From assembly GCF_011064285.1 (NCBI RefSeq), contig NZ_CP049331.1:2046001-2110000 (forward strand): a DNA stretch of 64,000 nucleotides, given 5' to 3'. Made by a program: the position numbers and the translations under genes. Source of the stretch: Vibrio ziniensis. Its GTDB lineage: Bacteria > Pseudomonadota > Gammaproteobacteria > Enterobacterales > Vibrionaceae. Under the pieces are notes generated by a model. It did not search any database. It was not told the origin of the DNA and saw only the letters and a list, made by a program, of their open reading frames with translations. Every line of letters begins with the position of its first letter. The first letter of the stretch is position 1. Below, piece by piece: positions 28,771 through 38,511 of this stretch.

Positions 28771-30138
28771 ATGTTTGGTATTTTTAAGCCCCAAGCGCAT
28801 ATTGATCGGCTTCCTCCCGATCAAATAAGTGGCACATACCGCCGACTACGCTGGCAGTTATTTATCAGTATCTTCTTCGGGTATGCTGGTTACTATCTCG
28901 TTCGAAAAAACTTTAGCCTTGCAATGCCATATTTAATAGAACAGGGATATAGCCGCGGTGATCTCGGGGTTGCCCTTTCAGCAGTGTCTATCGCCTATGG
29001 TATTTCCAAATTTATTATGGGAAATGTTTCAGATCGCTCTAATCCACGTTATTTCTTAAGTGTTGGTCTGATATTATCAGCCATGACTATGTTCTGCTTT
29101 GGCCTTACCGATTGGGCGTTGAGTAGTATTCCTATCATGTTTGCTATCCTATTTATAAACGGTTGGACTCAAGGAATGGGTTGGCCTGCTTGTGGGCGAA
29201 CTATGGTGCACTGGTGGTCACGTAAAGAACGCGGCAGCATCGTTTCCATCTGGAACTGCGCCCACAACGTTGGCGGCGGAATGATCGGTCCTCTTTTCTT
29301 GCTCGGTTTATGGGCGTTTAATGATGACTGGCGTGCGGCTTTCTATGTTCCAGCTTTCTTTGCGGTATTAGTGGCTATTTTCATTTGGGTAACGCTACGT
29401 GATACACCTCAATCTTGCGGGCTACCGCCAATCGAAGAATATAAAGACGACTATCCCGACGATTACAATAAAGCTTCAGAAGAAGAACTCTCTGCGAAAG
29501 ATATATTCTTCAAATATATTTTTTCCAATAAGTTATTGTGGTCTATTGCTATCGCTAACGCGTTTATTTATCTCATTCGTTACGGTGTGCTTGATTGGGC
29601 TCCAGTATATCTAAAAGAAGCGAAAGAATTTACCGTTGATAAATCGTCTTGGGCTTACTTCTTGTACGAATGGGCGGGTATTCCTGGAACGTTACTTTGT
29701 GGCTGGATTTCAGATAAGTTATTTAAAGGTCGCCGAGCAACAACTGGGATCCTATTTATGGTATTGGTGACTCTGGCGGTATTGGTTTACTGGTTTAACC
29801 CACCAGGCAACCCTGCCGTTGATATGATGGCACTCGTCGCTATTGGCTTCCTGATTTATGGTCCAGTCATGCTAATCGGTCTCTATGCGCTGGAATTAGC
29901 TCCTAAGAAAGCAGCGGGAACCGCAGCAGGCCTCACTGGATTATTTGGTTACCTAGGCGGAGCTGTAGCAGCAAACGCAGTACTCGGTTATACCGTTGAC
30001 CACTTTGGCTGGAATGGTGGTTTTATTGTATTAACGACGTCCTGCATTATTTCCATCATTTGCTTAATTTATGCTTACATAGGTGAACAAAAACACCACG
30101 CAGAAAAAGAAGAAAGACTCGCATCTGCTGAAGCATAA
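28771..30138 (+). CDS. glpT: glycerol-3-phosphate/phosphate antiporter
   Basis: A 455-residue MFS organophosphate antiporter. It has [17 protein letters not shown] at helix 1, including the substrate-binding Arg (R of VRKN), [16 protein letters not shown] (motif A region), [15 protein letters not shown] and the second-half [12 protein letters not shown]. The ATG at 28771 follows GAGG at a good distance. It is divergent from glpABC, is not followed by glpQ and ends at a strong terminator. It exchanges cytoplasmic phosphate for external glycerol-3-phosphate. Confidence 0.95.
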   Translation: MFGIFKPQAHIDRLPPDQISGTYRRLRWQLFISIFFGYAGYYLVRKNFSLAMPYLIEQGYSRGDLGVALSAVSIAYGISKFIMGNVSDRSNPRYFLSVGLILSAMTMFCFGLTDWALSSIPIMFAILFINGWTQGMGWPACGRTMVHWWSRKERGSIVSIWNCAHNVGGGMIGPLFLLGLWAFNDDWRAAFYVPAFFAVLVAIFIWVTLRDTPQSCGLPPIEEYKDDYPDDYNKASEEELSAKDIFFKYIFSNKLLWSIAIANAFIYLIRYGVLDWAPVYLKEAKEFTVDKSSWAYFLYEWAGIPGTLLCGWISDKLFKGRRATTGILFMVLVTLAVLVYWFNPPGNPAVDMMALVAIGFLIYGPVMLIGLYALELAPKKAAGTAAGLTGLFGYLGGAVAANAVLGYTVDHFGWNGGFIVLTTSCIISIICLIYAYIGEQKHHAEKEERLASAEA

Positions 30139-30155
30139 TATTTCCACTTACAATG

Positions 30156-30191
30156 AAAAACTCTGGTATTGGCTAAGTACCAGAGTTTTTA
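30156..30191. terminator. bidirectional terminator between glpT and glpR
   Basis: Stem AAAAACTCTGGTA/TACCAGAGTTTTT with an 8- to 9-base loop. It is symmetrical A/T-flanked and lies between convergent genes. Confidence 0.9.
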
Positions 30192-30205
30192 TTGTCAAAA
30201 AATCA

Positions 30206-30967
30206 TCATACGATATCTATTTGAATACCATGTTCTTTTATCAGCTTACAGATACTCTCCGGTGGTGTTTGATCAGTGATAATCAGATCCACCTCGTCAA
30301 TCCCGCCAAGCTTGACCATCGCATTACGCCCAAATTTCGTATGGTCGACCCCCAGATAGACACTACGGCTATTTTCAATAATCGCTTTTTTAACTCTAAC
30401 CTCATGATAATCAAAATCTAACAATGAGCCGTCGAAGTCGATTCCACTGATCCCAAGAATGCCAAAGTCCAAGCGAAACTGAGAAATGAAGTCCATTGTC
30501 GCCTCACCAGTCAAGCCACCATCTCTAGCACGAACTTCACCACCAGCCAATATTATTTTGAAATCAGGCTTCGTCATCAATAAAGAAGCAACATTAATAT
30601 TATTCGTCACCACTCTTAGATTTTGATGATGATTAAGTAGAGCTCGTGCCACAGCTTCAGGTGTCGTGCCAATATCAATAAATAATGTTGCTCCGTCAGG
30701 AATGTGCTCAACGAGTTTTTGTGCAATACGTTGTTTCAGTTCTTGGTTGGACGTTTTACGCAGCTGATATGAAGAGTTTTCGGAACTGGTAACAATGGTG
30801 GCACCACCGTGATTACGCTTAATTTTATCAAGCTCAGCAAGCTCATTTAAGTCTCTACGGATAGTTTGAGGGCTGACTTTAAACCGTTCAACCAACTCTT
30901 CTGTGTTCACAGCACCTTGAGTTTTCACTAACTCAATAATTTCTTGATGACGTTTACTTGCTTTCAA
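30206..30967 (-). CDS. glpR: DeoR-family repressor of the glp regulon
   Basis: A 253-residue DeoR/GlpR protein of the same length as E. coli GlpR: N-terminal HTH (VNTEELVERFKVSPQTIRRDL) with the conserved RNHGGA, and a C-terminal sugar-phosphate isomerase-like sensor domain (LFIDIGTTPEAVA, LRVVTNN, ITDQTPPE). It binds glycerol-3-phosphate and represses glp operons. It is transcribed divergently from glpK and convergently with glpT, so it sits in the middle of its own regulon. Confidence 0.94.
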   Translation of the reverse strand: MKASKRHQEIIELVKTQGAVNTEELVERFKVSPQTIRRDLNELAELDKIKRNHGGATIVTSSENSSYQLRKTSNQELKQRIAQKLVEHIPDGATLFIDIGTTPEAVARALLNHHQNLRVVTNNINVASLLMTKPDFKIILAGGEVRARDGGLTGEATMDFISQFRLDFGILGISGIDFDGSLLDFDYHEVRVKKAIIENSRSVYLGVDHTKFGRNAMVKLGGIDEVDLIITDQTPPESICKLIKEHGIQIDIV

Positions 30968-31437
30968 AATATGTCCTGCTGTACTGGTCTGGATGAAAAT
31001 AGTCTAATGAGTGATTACATATTATTAAATTGCTGTTTGACTAGAGTGCGGAACCTGTCACTTTTATCAATTTCTTTTGCTAATCTATGGCCTAAAAAGC
31101 TATTACATCACCAATTAATGCTCCATTTTTGGAAAAAACGTGCACTAATTAACATTTTCACTCAGTTCTAGAACACTTTTTTGTTCGTTTGCTCATTTCG
31201 AGAGCGCAAACTATTTTCATGTTCCTATCATCATCTACCATTATTCCATGTAGTTAATAAGGGTAATTGTGTTTCCCAAATACACCATCGTTGGATTTGT
31301 GACATGTGTGATGTCTTTGATAACACTAAAGCCCATAAAATAAATCCAATATCCAAGCACTTGAATGCATCGACTTCTTCCTTTTAGTTAGGGGTTTTCA
31401 GGTAGGAGGATAGATAACGTGAATAGGACCGCTACTT
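30968..31437. other. divergent glpR-glpK interval
   Basis: 470 bp without a supported gene; in particular no glycerol facilitator gene (glpF) precedes glpK. It contains one GlpR-like half-site and two direct TGTGA pentamers around 31299-31311. Near its right end is a strong Shine-Dalgarno (AGGAGG, 31404-31409) followed at nine bases by a GTG that opens a nine-codon frame overlapping the glpK start. Confidence 0.6.
31182..31197 (+). promoter_or_regulatory. possible GlpR operator upstream of glpK
   Basis: TGTTCGTTTGCTCATT has one perfect TGTTCG half-site and a degenerate second half. The site is about 240 bp before glpK. It is placed by context with glpR. Confidence 0.35.
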
Positions 31438-32949
31438 ATGAATAACAAATATGTCGTCGCTCTGGATCAGGGAACCACCAGCTCTCGCGCGGTTGTACTC
31501 GATCATGACGCAAATATCGTCAGTGTATCTCAACGTGAATTTACCCAAATCTATCCTGAGTCTGGTTGGGTAGAACATGACCCACTTGAAATCTATGCAA
31601 CTCAAAGCTCTACACTGGTTGAGGCTTTGGGCAAAAAGGGCATTCGCTCAGACCAAGTAGCCGCTATTGGTATTACTAACCAACGTGAGACCACCATCGT
31701 TTGGAACAAAGAGACCGGAGAACCCGTTTATAACGCTATTGTTTGGCAATGCCGCCGTACTGCAGATATCTGCGCTCAGTTAAAAACGATTGAAGGTTTT
31801 GAAACCTATATACGCGAGAATACAGGTCTATTACTTGACCCATACTTCTCTGGCACCAAAGTAAAATGGATCCTCGACAATGTTGCAGGAGCTCGCGAAC
31901 TAGCCCAGCAAGGCAAGCTTTTGTTTGGTACTGTCGATACATGGTTAGTCTGGAAGATGACTCAAGGTCGTGTCCATGTCACAGATTATACCAATGCGTC
32001 ACGAACCCTACTCTTCAATATCAACACCCTTCAATGGGATGAAAAGATCCTCAAAGAGCTGGATATACCGCTATCTATGATGCCGGAAGTAAAAGCCTCT
32101 TCGGAAGTATATGGTGAAACAAACATTGGTGGTAAAGGTGGTACTCGTATTCCTATTTCAGGTATTGCGGGTGACCAACAAGCCGCTCTCTTTGGTCAAA
32201 TGTGTGTTCAACCAGGTCAGGCGAAAAACACCTACGGTACTGGCTGCTTCCTTTTAATGAACACAGGTAAAGAGAAAGTTACATCTAAAAATGGTCTGGT
32301 GACGACGTTAGCTTGTGGGCCAAAAGGTGAAGTCTCCTACGCATTGGAAGGTTCTGTATTTATGGGTGGGGCCGCGATTCAATGGCTTCGTGACGAAATG
32401 AAATTGCTCACCGATGCCAAAGATTCTGAATACTTCGCAACTAAAGTAGACTCTTGCAACGGTGTGTACGTCGTACCTGCATTTACAGGCTTAGGTGCTC
32501 CTTATTGGGATGCTTATGCTCGCGGTACTATCGTGGGGATGAGCCGAGGCACTGGCATTAACCATATCATTCGTGCAACGTTGGAAAGTATTGCTTACCA
32601 AAGCCGTGATGTTATTGATGCAATGCAAGCGGATTCCGGCATCAAGCTAGCAACACTACGTGTTGACGGCGGAGCTGTGGCAAATAACTTCTTAATGCAA
32701 TTCCAATCTGACATCTTAAATACCGATGTTCAACGACCTAAGGTCACGGAAGTCACAGCATTAGGTGCGGCTTACTTAGCCGGTCTTGCCGTAGGATATT
32801 GGAACTCTTTAGAAGAAGTCTCTGATAAAGCAGAAATTGATCGTGTATTTGTTCCGGCTCAAGATGAAGAGAAACGAGCTCAACGCTACAACGGCTGGAA
32901 ACGCGCGGTACGAGGCGTTCTGGCAGTTTCTCACGTCGATGACGAATAG
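31438..32949 (+). CDS. glpK: glycerol kinase
   Basis: A 503-residue FGGY kinase, nearly collinear with E. coli Glp[14 protein letters not shown] (phosphate 1 loop), [36 protein letters not shown] (catalytic Asp) and the [13 protein letters not shown]-terminal signature. It phosphorylates glycerol to glycerol-3-phosphate and is a known target of EIIA-Glc and fructose-1,6-bisphosphate inhibition. No glpF or glpD lies next to it. The ATG has AGGA nine bases upstream; a much stronger AGGAGG lies further up and serves a nine-codon frame that overlaps this start. Confidence 0.96.
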   Translation: MNNKYVVALDQGTTSSRAVVLDHDANIVSVSQREFTQIYPESGWVEHDPLEIYATQSSTLVEALGKKGIRSDQVAAIGITNQRETTIVWNKETGEPVYNAIVWQCRRTADICAQLKTIEGFETYIRENTGLLLDPYFSGTKVKWILDNVAGARELAQQGKLLFGTVDTWLVWKMTQGRVHVTDYTNASRTLLFNINTLQWDEKILKELDIPLSMMPEVKASSEVYGETNIGGKGGTRIPISGIAGDQQAALFGQMCVQPGQAKNTYGTGCFLLMNTGKEKVTSKNGLVTTLACGPKGEVSYALEGSVFMGGAAIQWLRDEMKLLTDAKDSEYFATKVDSCNGVYVVPAFTGLGAPYWDAYARGTIVGMSRGTGINHIIRATLESIAYQSRDVIDAMQADSGIKLATLRVDGGAVANNFLMQFQSDILNTDVQRPKVTEVTALGAAYLAGLAVGYWNSLEEVSDKAEIDRVFVPAQDEEKRAQRYNGWKRAVRGVLAVSHVDDE

Positions 32950-32985
32950 ATTGTTCTGAGTCCCTTCTCCAATTATTAGATAGTT

Positions 32986-33012
32986 AAGGGACGCTAAGCG
33001 TCCCTTTTTATT
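32986..33012 (+). terminator. terminator after glpK
   Basis: AAGGGACGC-TAA-GCGTCCCTTTTTATTT: a 9-bp stem with a T run. Confidence 0.9.
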
Positions 33013-33171
33013 TGTAAATAGTTGAAACATGCAAAATCATCCAATAGGTTTTGCCGATTGATTCAATAAGAACAAGCAATTTTTCCAAATCATAACTTCA
33101 TGTGAATATACATCTCGAAGGCAAGAGACAGAGATTGCCTAATCAAAAAACTCTTAGGAAGGTAAAAAAAC

Positions 33172-33729
33172 ATGATTAACACTACTATCAAACCATTTAA
33201 CGCAACGGCATTTAAAGACGGCAAGTTCGTAGAAATTTCTGAAAAAGACGTACTAGGTAAATGGGCAGTATTCTTCTTTTACCCAGCTGACTTCACATTC
33301 GTATGTCCAACTGAGCTAGGTGACCTAGCTGACCACTACGAAGAGCTTCAATCTCGTGGCGTAGAAGTTTACTCAGTTTCAACTGACACTCACTTCACTC
33401 ACAAAGCATGGCACGATAGCTCAGAAACAATCGGCAAGATCAACTACTTCATGGTTGGCGACCAAACTGGCAACATCACTAACAACTTCGGTGTTATGCG
33501 TGAAGGCCAAGGTCTAGCAGACCGCGCTACTTTCGTAATCGACCCACAAGGTGTTATCCAAGCTGTAGAAATCACAGCTGAAGGCATCGGCCGTGACGCA
33601 GAAGACCTACTACGTAAGATCAAAGCTGCACAATACGTTGCTTCTCACCCAGGTGAAGTATGTCCAGCTAAATGGAAAGAAGGTGAACAAACTCTAGCTC
33701 CTTCTCTAGACCTAGTAGGTAAAATCTAA
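33172..33729 (+). CDS. ahpC: alkyl hydroperoxide reductase peroxiredoxin
   Basis: A 185-residue typical 2-Cys peroxiredoxin with peroxidatic Cys45 in FTFVCPTEL and resolving Cys164 in GEVCPAKW. The [15 protein letters not shown] and YF-type helix elements mark the bacterial AhpC group. It reduces H2O2 and organic hydroperoxides in the cytoplasm and is re-reduced by AhpF, encoded 198 bp downstream. Codon choice is strongly biased to a few preferred codons (CTA, GAA, CAA), suggesting high expression. An OxyR site was not identified with confidence. Confidence 0.96.
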   Translation: MINTTIKPFNATAFKDGKFVEISEKDVLGKWAVFFFYPADFTFVCPTELGDLADHYEELQSRGVEVYSVSTDTHFTHKAWHDSSETIGKINYFMVGDQTGNITNNFGVMREGQGLADRATFVIDPQGVIQAVEITAEGIGRDAEDLLRKIKAAQYVASHPGEVCPAKWKEGEQTLAPSLDLVGKI

Positions 33730-33786
33730 GCATAAAGCTTAAAACCTAATCCATTTGAATCCGTTTAGCGGCTTCATATAGGAAGG

Positions 33787-33859
33787 TTGCTGAATTAGAG
33801 AGCTGGTCAGGCAATGTACCTAACGACCTACGAGCTTGACTGGCTCTCCCCCTCAGCAA
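33787..33859 (+). ncRNA. large stem-loop between ahpC and ahpF
   Basis: TTGCTGA/TCAGCAA (7 bp), GAGAGC/GCTCTC (6 bp) and GTCA/TGAC (4 bp) form nested stems with small internal loops around a terminal loop of about 20 bases. There is no T run after it, so it is not a standard terminator. It may adjust the ratio of ahpC to ahpF mRNA by processing or stabilising the upstream transcript. It is marked as an RNA structure and not as an independent transcript. Confidence 0.5.
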
Positions 33860-33927
33860 AATAAAAGAATTGAATTTATCCAGAGTGACCGCTCTCTTTA
33901 ATAGAATTACGAATAGGTATAACAAAA

Positions 33928-35496
33928 ATGTTAGATCAGGCGATTAAACAACAATTAAAACAATATCTTAGCAACCTTAAAGAAGAAGTGCAGTTAGTGG
34001 TCAGCCTAGATGAAAGCAAGGCAGCAAATGATATCCAATCACTAGCTCATGAAATTGCAGAGCTAAGCGATTTCGTGACCGTGACTCGCGATGACGCAGC
34101 AAGCTCTCGTCGTCCAGTAATGACAGTTACAAACCCTAAGAAAGGCACTCAGCTACGTTTTGCTGGTCTTCCAATGGGACACGAGTTTACTTCTCTAGTA
34201 TTGGCTCTACTTCACTCAGGTGGTCACCCAATTAAGCTAGAAGCTGAAACTATCGAACAAATTGCTAAATTAAACAAAAAGCTAGATGTAGAAATCTTCA
34301 TTTCTCTATCTTGCCAAAACTGTCCAGACGTAGTTCAAGCGTTCAACATGATGTCGGCGATTAACCCAGACATTCGTACTACGATGATCGACGGTGCTCT
34401 ATTCCAAGATGAAGTGAAATCTCGCGACATCATGGCGGTACCAAGCGTATTCGTAAATGGCGAACTCTTTGGTCAAGGTCGTATGTCTCTGACTGAAATC
34501 TTGAATAAGATTGATGATGGCGCAGCTGAAAAAGCAGCAGCAAGCCTAAGCGAAAAAGAACCTTATGATGTTCTTGTCATCGGTGGTGGCCCAGGTGGTA
34601 GCGCAGCTGCGGTATATGCAGCTCGTAAAGGTATCCGTACTGGTGTTGTTGCGAAGCGTTTAGGTGGTCAAGTAATGGATACCATGGCAATCGAAAACTT
34701 TATTTCGGTTAAACATACTGAAGGTCCAAAACTGGCGCATGATTTAGGTGAACACCTAAAAGAATACGGTGTAGACATCATCACTGAGCAACAAGCTGAC
34801 AAGCTAATGGGTGCTACCTACACAGAAGATGGTTACATCCACGTAAACCTTGAAAGCGGTGCAACTCTGAAGAGTAAAAGTGTCATCCTAAGCCCAGGTG
34901 CACGTTGGAGAGAAATGAACGTTCCTGGTGAACAAGAATACCGTAACAAAGGCGTTGCTTACTGCCCACACTGTGACGGCCCACTATTCAAAGGCAAGAA
35001 AACAGCGGTAATTGGTGGTGGTAACTCAGGTATCGAAGCGGCAATTGACCTAGCGGGTATCGTTGAACATGTTACTGTTCTTGAGTTTGCTGACACTCTA
35101 CGCGCTGACCAAGTGTTGATTAACAAGGCAAACTCTCTGCCAAACGTTGAAATCATCACAATGGCACAAACGACTGAAGTCATCGGTGACGGTAAACGCG
35201 TAACAAGTTTGAAATACAAAGATCGCAATACAGACGAAATCAAAGAGATTGAACTGTCGGGTATCTTTGTACAAATCGGCCTTGTACCAAACACTGAATG
35301 GTTAAAGGATTCTGAAGTTAAGTTGTCTGCTCGTGGTGAAATCGAAGTAGGCAACCGTGGCGAAACTAGCATGGAAGGTGTCTTTGCTGCTGGTGACGCA
35401 ACTACCGTACCTTACAAGCAAATCATTATTGCTATGGGCGAAGGTGCAAAAGCGAGTCTAGGTGCGTTTGATTACCTAATTCGCAAACAAGCTTAA
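33928..35496 (+). CDS. ahpF: alkyl hydroperoxide reductase flavoprotein subunit
   Basis: 522 residues: two tandem thioredoxin-like folds at the N-terminus with redox centre Cys129-Cys132 (SCQNCPD), then a thioredoxin-reductase-like part with FAD motif [12 protein letters not shown] (about 217-228), NADH-binding [12 protein letters not shown] and redox-active Cys346-Cys349 (YCPHCDGP), and a C-terminal FAD motif [10 protein letters not shown]. It transfers electrons from NADH to AhpC. It shares the ahpC operon, with a structured 198-bp spacer between them. Confidence 0.96.
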   Translation: MLDQAIKQQLKQYLSNLKEEVQLVVSLDESKAANDIQSLAHEIAELSDFVTVTRDDAASSRRPVMTVTNPKKGTQLRFAGLPMGHEFTSLVLALLHSGGHPIKLEAETIEQIAKLNKKLDVEIFISLSCQNCPDVVQAFNMMSAINPDIRTTMIDGALFQDEVKSRDIMAVPSVFVNGELFGQGRMSLTEILNKIDDGAAEKAAASLSEKEPYDVLVIGGGPGGSAAAVYAARKGIRTGVVAKRLGGQVMDTMAIENFISVKHTEGPKLAHDLGEHLKEYGVDIITEQQADKLMGATYTEDGYIHVNLESGATLKSKSVILSPGARWREMNVPGEQEYRNKGVAYCPHCDGPLFKGKKTAVIGGGNSGIEAAIDLAGIVEHVTVLEFADTLRADQVLINKANSLPNVEIITMAQTTEVIGDGKRVTSLKYKDRNTDEIKEIELSGIFVQIGLVPNTEWLKDSEVKLSARGEIEVGNRGETSMEGVFAAGDATTVPYKQIIIAMGEGAKASLGAFDYLIRKQA

Positions 35497-35524
35497 ATCA
35501 TACATTTTATCTCCTATTAACGAC

Positions 35525-35558
35525 AAAGAGCTCTACTTCGGTAGGGCTCTTTTTTTGT
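35525..35558 (+). terminator. terminator after ahpF
   Basis: Stem AGAGCTCTAC/GTAGGGCTCT closed by a stable TTCG tetraloop, followed by T7. Confidence 0.92.
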
Positions 35559-35704
35559 TTTATTTCTGTTACTGGATTGAAAAACTCACACGATAACGCC
35601 ACATTGGAAAACATAAGCTAGGCTTTCACCTGCCCTAATATTCCGTTATTGGAACGAATGCAGCCCACTTTTATGTTTATCACTTTATCGCTAAGGAACT
35701 TCCT

Positions 35705-36427
35705 TTGTCTGAAACGGATTTAAACGATATCAAGTTTACTGCGCATCACTTTTATTCTGGTGTCCGCAAGTTTCTTCCCATCTCACTTTTTGTTGCTATC
35801 TTTGGTGCCGCTTTCGGATTGGCTGCTTCGCAAACCGGTTTAGACAACGTTTCTACCGTATTGATGAGTGCTGCGGTTTTCGCTGGTGCCTCTCAGTTTG
35901 GTAGTTTGGATTTATGGGGTACCGAAGTACCTATTCTTCCGCTGGTCGTCACCGTTTTTGCAATCAACGCCAGACACTTATTGATGGGCGCGTCGCTTTA
36001 TCCTTGGTTAAAACATCTCAATCCATTAAAGCGTTACGGCGTGATGATGGTAGCGTCGGATTCTAACTGGGCGATGTCATTACAGGCGTTTAATCGTAGA
36101 GAATATGGTAAAGCATTGGGCATATTGCTTGGTGGCGGACTCACCATGTGGGTGTTTTGGATAGTCGGTACTTGGCTCGGTCTTTACTTCGGTAATTCGA
36201 TCAGTGACCCAAAAGCTTTTGGTCTGGATATGGTGATGTCGTGCTTTCTGCTTACCATGGTTCTAGAAGGTAAAAAAGACCAGCGTACGATGATCATTTG
36301 GGTTGGCGCTGCCGTGGCGTCGGTTTTAGCTTATTTATATCTACCAGAAAACAGTCATGTTTTTGCTGGAGCTTTAGTCGGTGGTTTACTAGGAATTATT
36401 CTGAAGGAAGAAAAACATGAGCATTGA
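35705..36427 (+). CDS. azlC: AzlC-type amino acid exporter, large subunit
   Basis: A 240-residue AzlC family membrane protein with about seven hydrophobic helices and the family blocks MSAAVFAGASQFGSLDLW, NARHLLMGASLYPWL and SDSNWAMS. With AzlD it exports branched-chain amino acids in characterised relatives (AzlCD, YgaZH). The start is TTG at 35705, supported by AAGGAA six bases upstream; no ATG fits. It overlaps azlD by 11 bp and heads a group with azlD, an AraC regulator and a LysE-type exporter. Confidence 0.88.
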   Translation: MSETDLNDIKFTAHHFYSGVRKFLPISLFVAIFGAAFGLAASQTGLDNVSTVLMSAAVFAGASQFGSLDLWGTEVPILPLVVTVFAINARHLLMGASLYPWLKHLNPLKRYGVMMVASDSNWAMSLQAFNRREYGKALGILLGGGLTMWVFWIVGTWLGLYFGNSISDPKAFGLDMVMSCFLLTMVLEGKKDQRTMIIWVGAAVASVLAYLYLPENSHVFAGALVGGLLGIILKEEKHEH

Positions 36428-36731
36428 TACCGCAGGTTCAGGCACCCTTTTCATTATTCTTATCATGGCACTGGTCACATTGGTGACTCGCTGGGGCGGT
36501 GTGTTTGTTATGAGTTTTGTGCCGATTAATCACAAAGTACAACAGTTCATTGCGGCAATGTCTGGCTCAGTGTTGGTTGCGATTATTGCGCCTCTGTTTA
36601 TTCAAGGTGATATGGGAGCAAAACTCGCCCTCGCGATGACCGCAATATTTGCTTTAACAACCAAGCGACCATTAACCGCCATTGCACTGGGTATTGCGAT
36701 GGCCGCAGTAACAAGACAGATGCCTATTTAA
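36417..36731 (+). CDS. azlD: AzlD-type amino acid exporter, small subunit
   Basis: A 104-residue AzlD family protein with about three or four helices and the conserved ALVTLVTRWGGVF and LTAIALGIAMA segments. It starts 11 bp inside azlC, the usual coupled arrangement for the AzlCD/YgaZH branched-chain amino acid efflux pair. Confidence 0.88.
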   Translation: MSIDTAGSGTLFIILIMALVTLVTRWGGVFVMSFVPINHKVQQFIAAMSGSVLVAIIAPLFIQGDMGAKLALAMTAIFALTTKRPLTAIALGIAMAAVTRQMPI

Positions 36732-36863
36732 GTCGTCGATTTCCCGAAATCATATCGGTTTTTCTTGGCACCCAAAATTAACAATGAGCAATTTTGTTCA
36801 AGTTTTCGATTCAGCGACTAACTATACTGGGAAATATAGGAATCACACGATAAGGAAACAGTT

Positions 36864-37700
36864 TTGAGTGCCAATCAAGAAAATCGCTTTCATTTCAGCA
36901 GTAGTCATCAGCAGTTAGTCACCACACTAGAAGCGACGATGAGCGATTTTTCTTATGCAAAACACGCCCATGAGGAATACTCGATTGGTGTTACGTTAAA
37001 AGGACGCCAAGACTTCTTCTGCCAAAAGGCTTTTCATAAAAGTCCATCTGGTGGTGTATTACTCTTCAATCCTGAAGATGTTCACGATGGCCATTCTGGA
37101 GGCAGTGAAAATCTTGAATACGTCATGCTCTATATCCATCCCAATGAATTAAAACCTCTGTTTCAGGCTCTGGGTTATGGTAAAGACACGACACTTAGAC
37201 TAGATAGTCCGCTCATGGATGATGCTGTGCTGAGACATCAAATACTGTCCATGCACCAACTCGTCAGCGAACCGAATCACTCAACAATAGAGTTTGAAAG
37301 TGGACTGTTTCATATTGCTCAGTCACTGGTGGCTAAAGCAGGCAAACTAGACCAAGAATACTCTCCCCCCTTGTCTCGAAAAGACAGCCTGCTTACTCGC
37401 GCAAAAGATTTCATCATTGGCCATATCGACCAAGATATATCTATCGATGATGTCGCTAACGCCGCCACCATGTCCAAATATCACTTTATCCGGCTATTTC
37501 ATCGTCAGTTCGGTATCACACCTCACCAGTATGTATTGAACTGTCGCATTAACGCCGCACGTAAATATTTGGAGAGCGGCTTACCTTCTAGCCATGTCGC
37601 ACAACTCTCTGGTTTTGCGGATAACAGCCATCTCAACCGTCATTTCAAAAGAACGTTTGGCATGACGCCTAAACAATACCAGCTACAACTCTGTTCTTAA
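36864..37700 (+). CDS. AraC-family regulator with cupin-type sensor domain
   Basis: 278 residues: N-terminal AraC ligand-binding cupin (about 10-150; AKHAHEEYSIGVTLKGRQ, LLFNPEDVHDGHSG) and C-terminal double HTH (about 175-275; SIDDVANAATMSKYHFIRLF, HVAQLSGFADNSHLNRHFKR). The start is TTG, preceded by AAGGAAA. It lies between azlCD and a LysE-type exporter gene and most likely controls one or both. Related AraC proteins next to LysE/AzlC genes respond to amino acids or amines; this is inference from context. Confidence 0.87.
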   Translation: MSANQENRFHFSSSHQQLVTTLEATMSDFSYAKHAHEEYSIGVTLKGRQDFFCQKAFHKSPSGGVLLFNPEDVHDGHSGGSENLEYVMLYIHPNELKPLFQALGYGKDTTLRLDSPLMDDAVLRHQILSMHQLVSEPNHSTIEFESGLFHIAQSLVAKAGKLDQEYSPPLSRKDSLLTRAKDFIIGHIDQDISIDDVANAATMSKYHFIRLFHRQFGITPHQYVLNCRINAARKYLESGLPSSHVAQLSGFADNSHLNRHFKRTFGMTPKQYQLQLCS

Positions 37701-37722
37701 TTCCAAACATTTGGAGCTTTCA

Positions 37723-38334
37723 ATGTTAGAAATTCTTGCTTATGCCATTGGTGTAATGTACACCCCTGGCCCGATAAACCTATTAGGTTTACACAGTGGA
37801 TTACACGGTAAAACTCGTGAACATATTGGTTTTTTCGCTGGTGTGGGGTGCGCCATGCTGATCCTATTTGTCTTTCTCGGCTTCCTCGGTCTTAAATTTA
37901 TAAACCCTTCCCTACTGCCATATATCAGCCTGATGGGCTGCAGCTACATTGTTTATATTGCTTGGAAAGTGTTGCGTGCAAACATCAATATCTCTGATAA
38001 CAAAGCCAATGTGTCGGTACTGACATTTGGCAATGGATTAATCATGCAATTACTCAATCCGAAAGCACTGGTTGCGACAATGCCTATTTCAACCATTCAG
38101 TTCCCAGCGGCAGGTATCGATGGTAGTGCTATCGTCATTTGGTCAATAGGCTTAGCGCTACTCGCATTTGGAGCACCAAGCAGTTATTCGTTAGTGGGTA
38201 TGCTGATGGGTAAACGAATTGAGAATCCGATGTTTTTCAAAACGTTCAATTTGTTGATGTCGGCATTACTCCTTTTTGTTGCCGTGAGTATTGGCTATGA
38301 ACATGTCTATATAAAACTCATCCAACAAGCATGA
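37723..38334 (+). CDS. LysE/RhtB-family amino acid exporter
   Basis: A 203-residue membrane protein with six predicted helices and the N-terminal TPGPINLLGLHSGLHGK motif characteristic of LysE/RhtB exporters, followed by the central NPKAL segment (LLNPKALVATMP). The ATG at 37723 has GGAG six bases upstream. It follows the AraC gene by 22 bp and is probably co-transcribed with it. The substrate class is an amino acid or derivative; it cannot be narrowed further. Confidence 0.87.
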   Translation: MLEILAYAIGVMYTPGPINLLGLHSGLHGKTREHIGFFAGVGCAMLILFVFLGFLGLKFINPSLLPYISLMGCSYIVYIAWKVLRANINISDNKANVSVLTFGNGLIMQLLNPKALVATMPISTIQFPAAGIDGSAIVIWSIGLALLAFGAPSSYSLVGMLMGKRIENPMFFKTFNLLMSALLLFVAVSIGYEHVYIKLIQQA

Positions 38335-38511
38335 TGCTGTAAAAATGTGATCTTTGTTACTCATTGTTTTTCCTTTAATTAACCAAGTGTTGATACATTT
38401 TGAATCAAAAAAACACATTCAGGTCTAGCCAAGTGATCAAAATGTCGTCAATATTGAATGATAATTCAAAAAATAAAACGCTTTTTCATTAGGTAGTTTT
38501 AAAGGAAGTTT

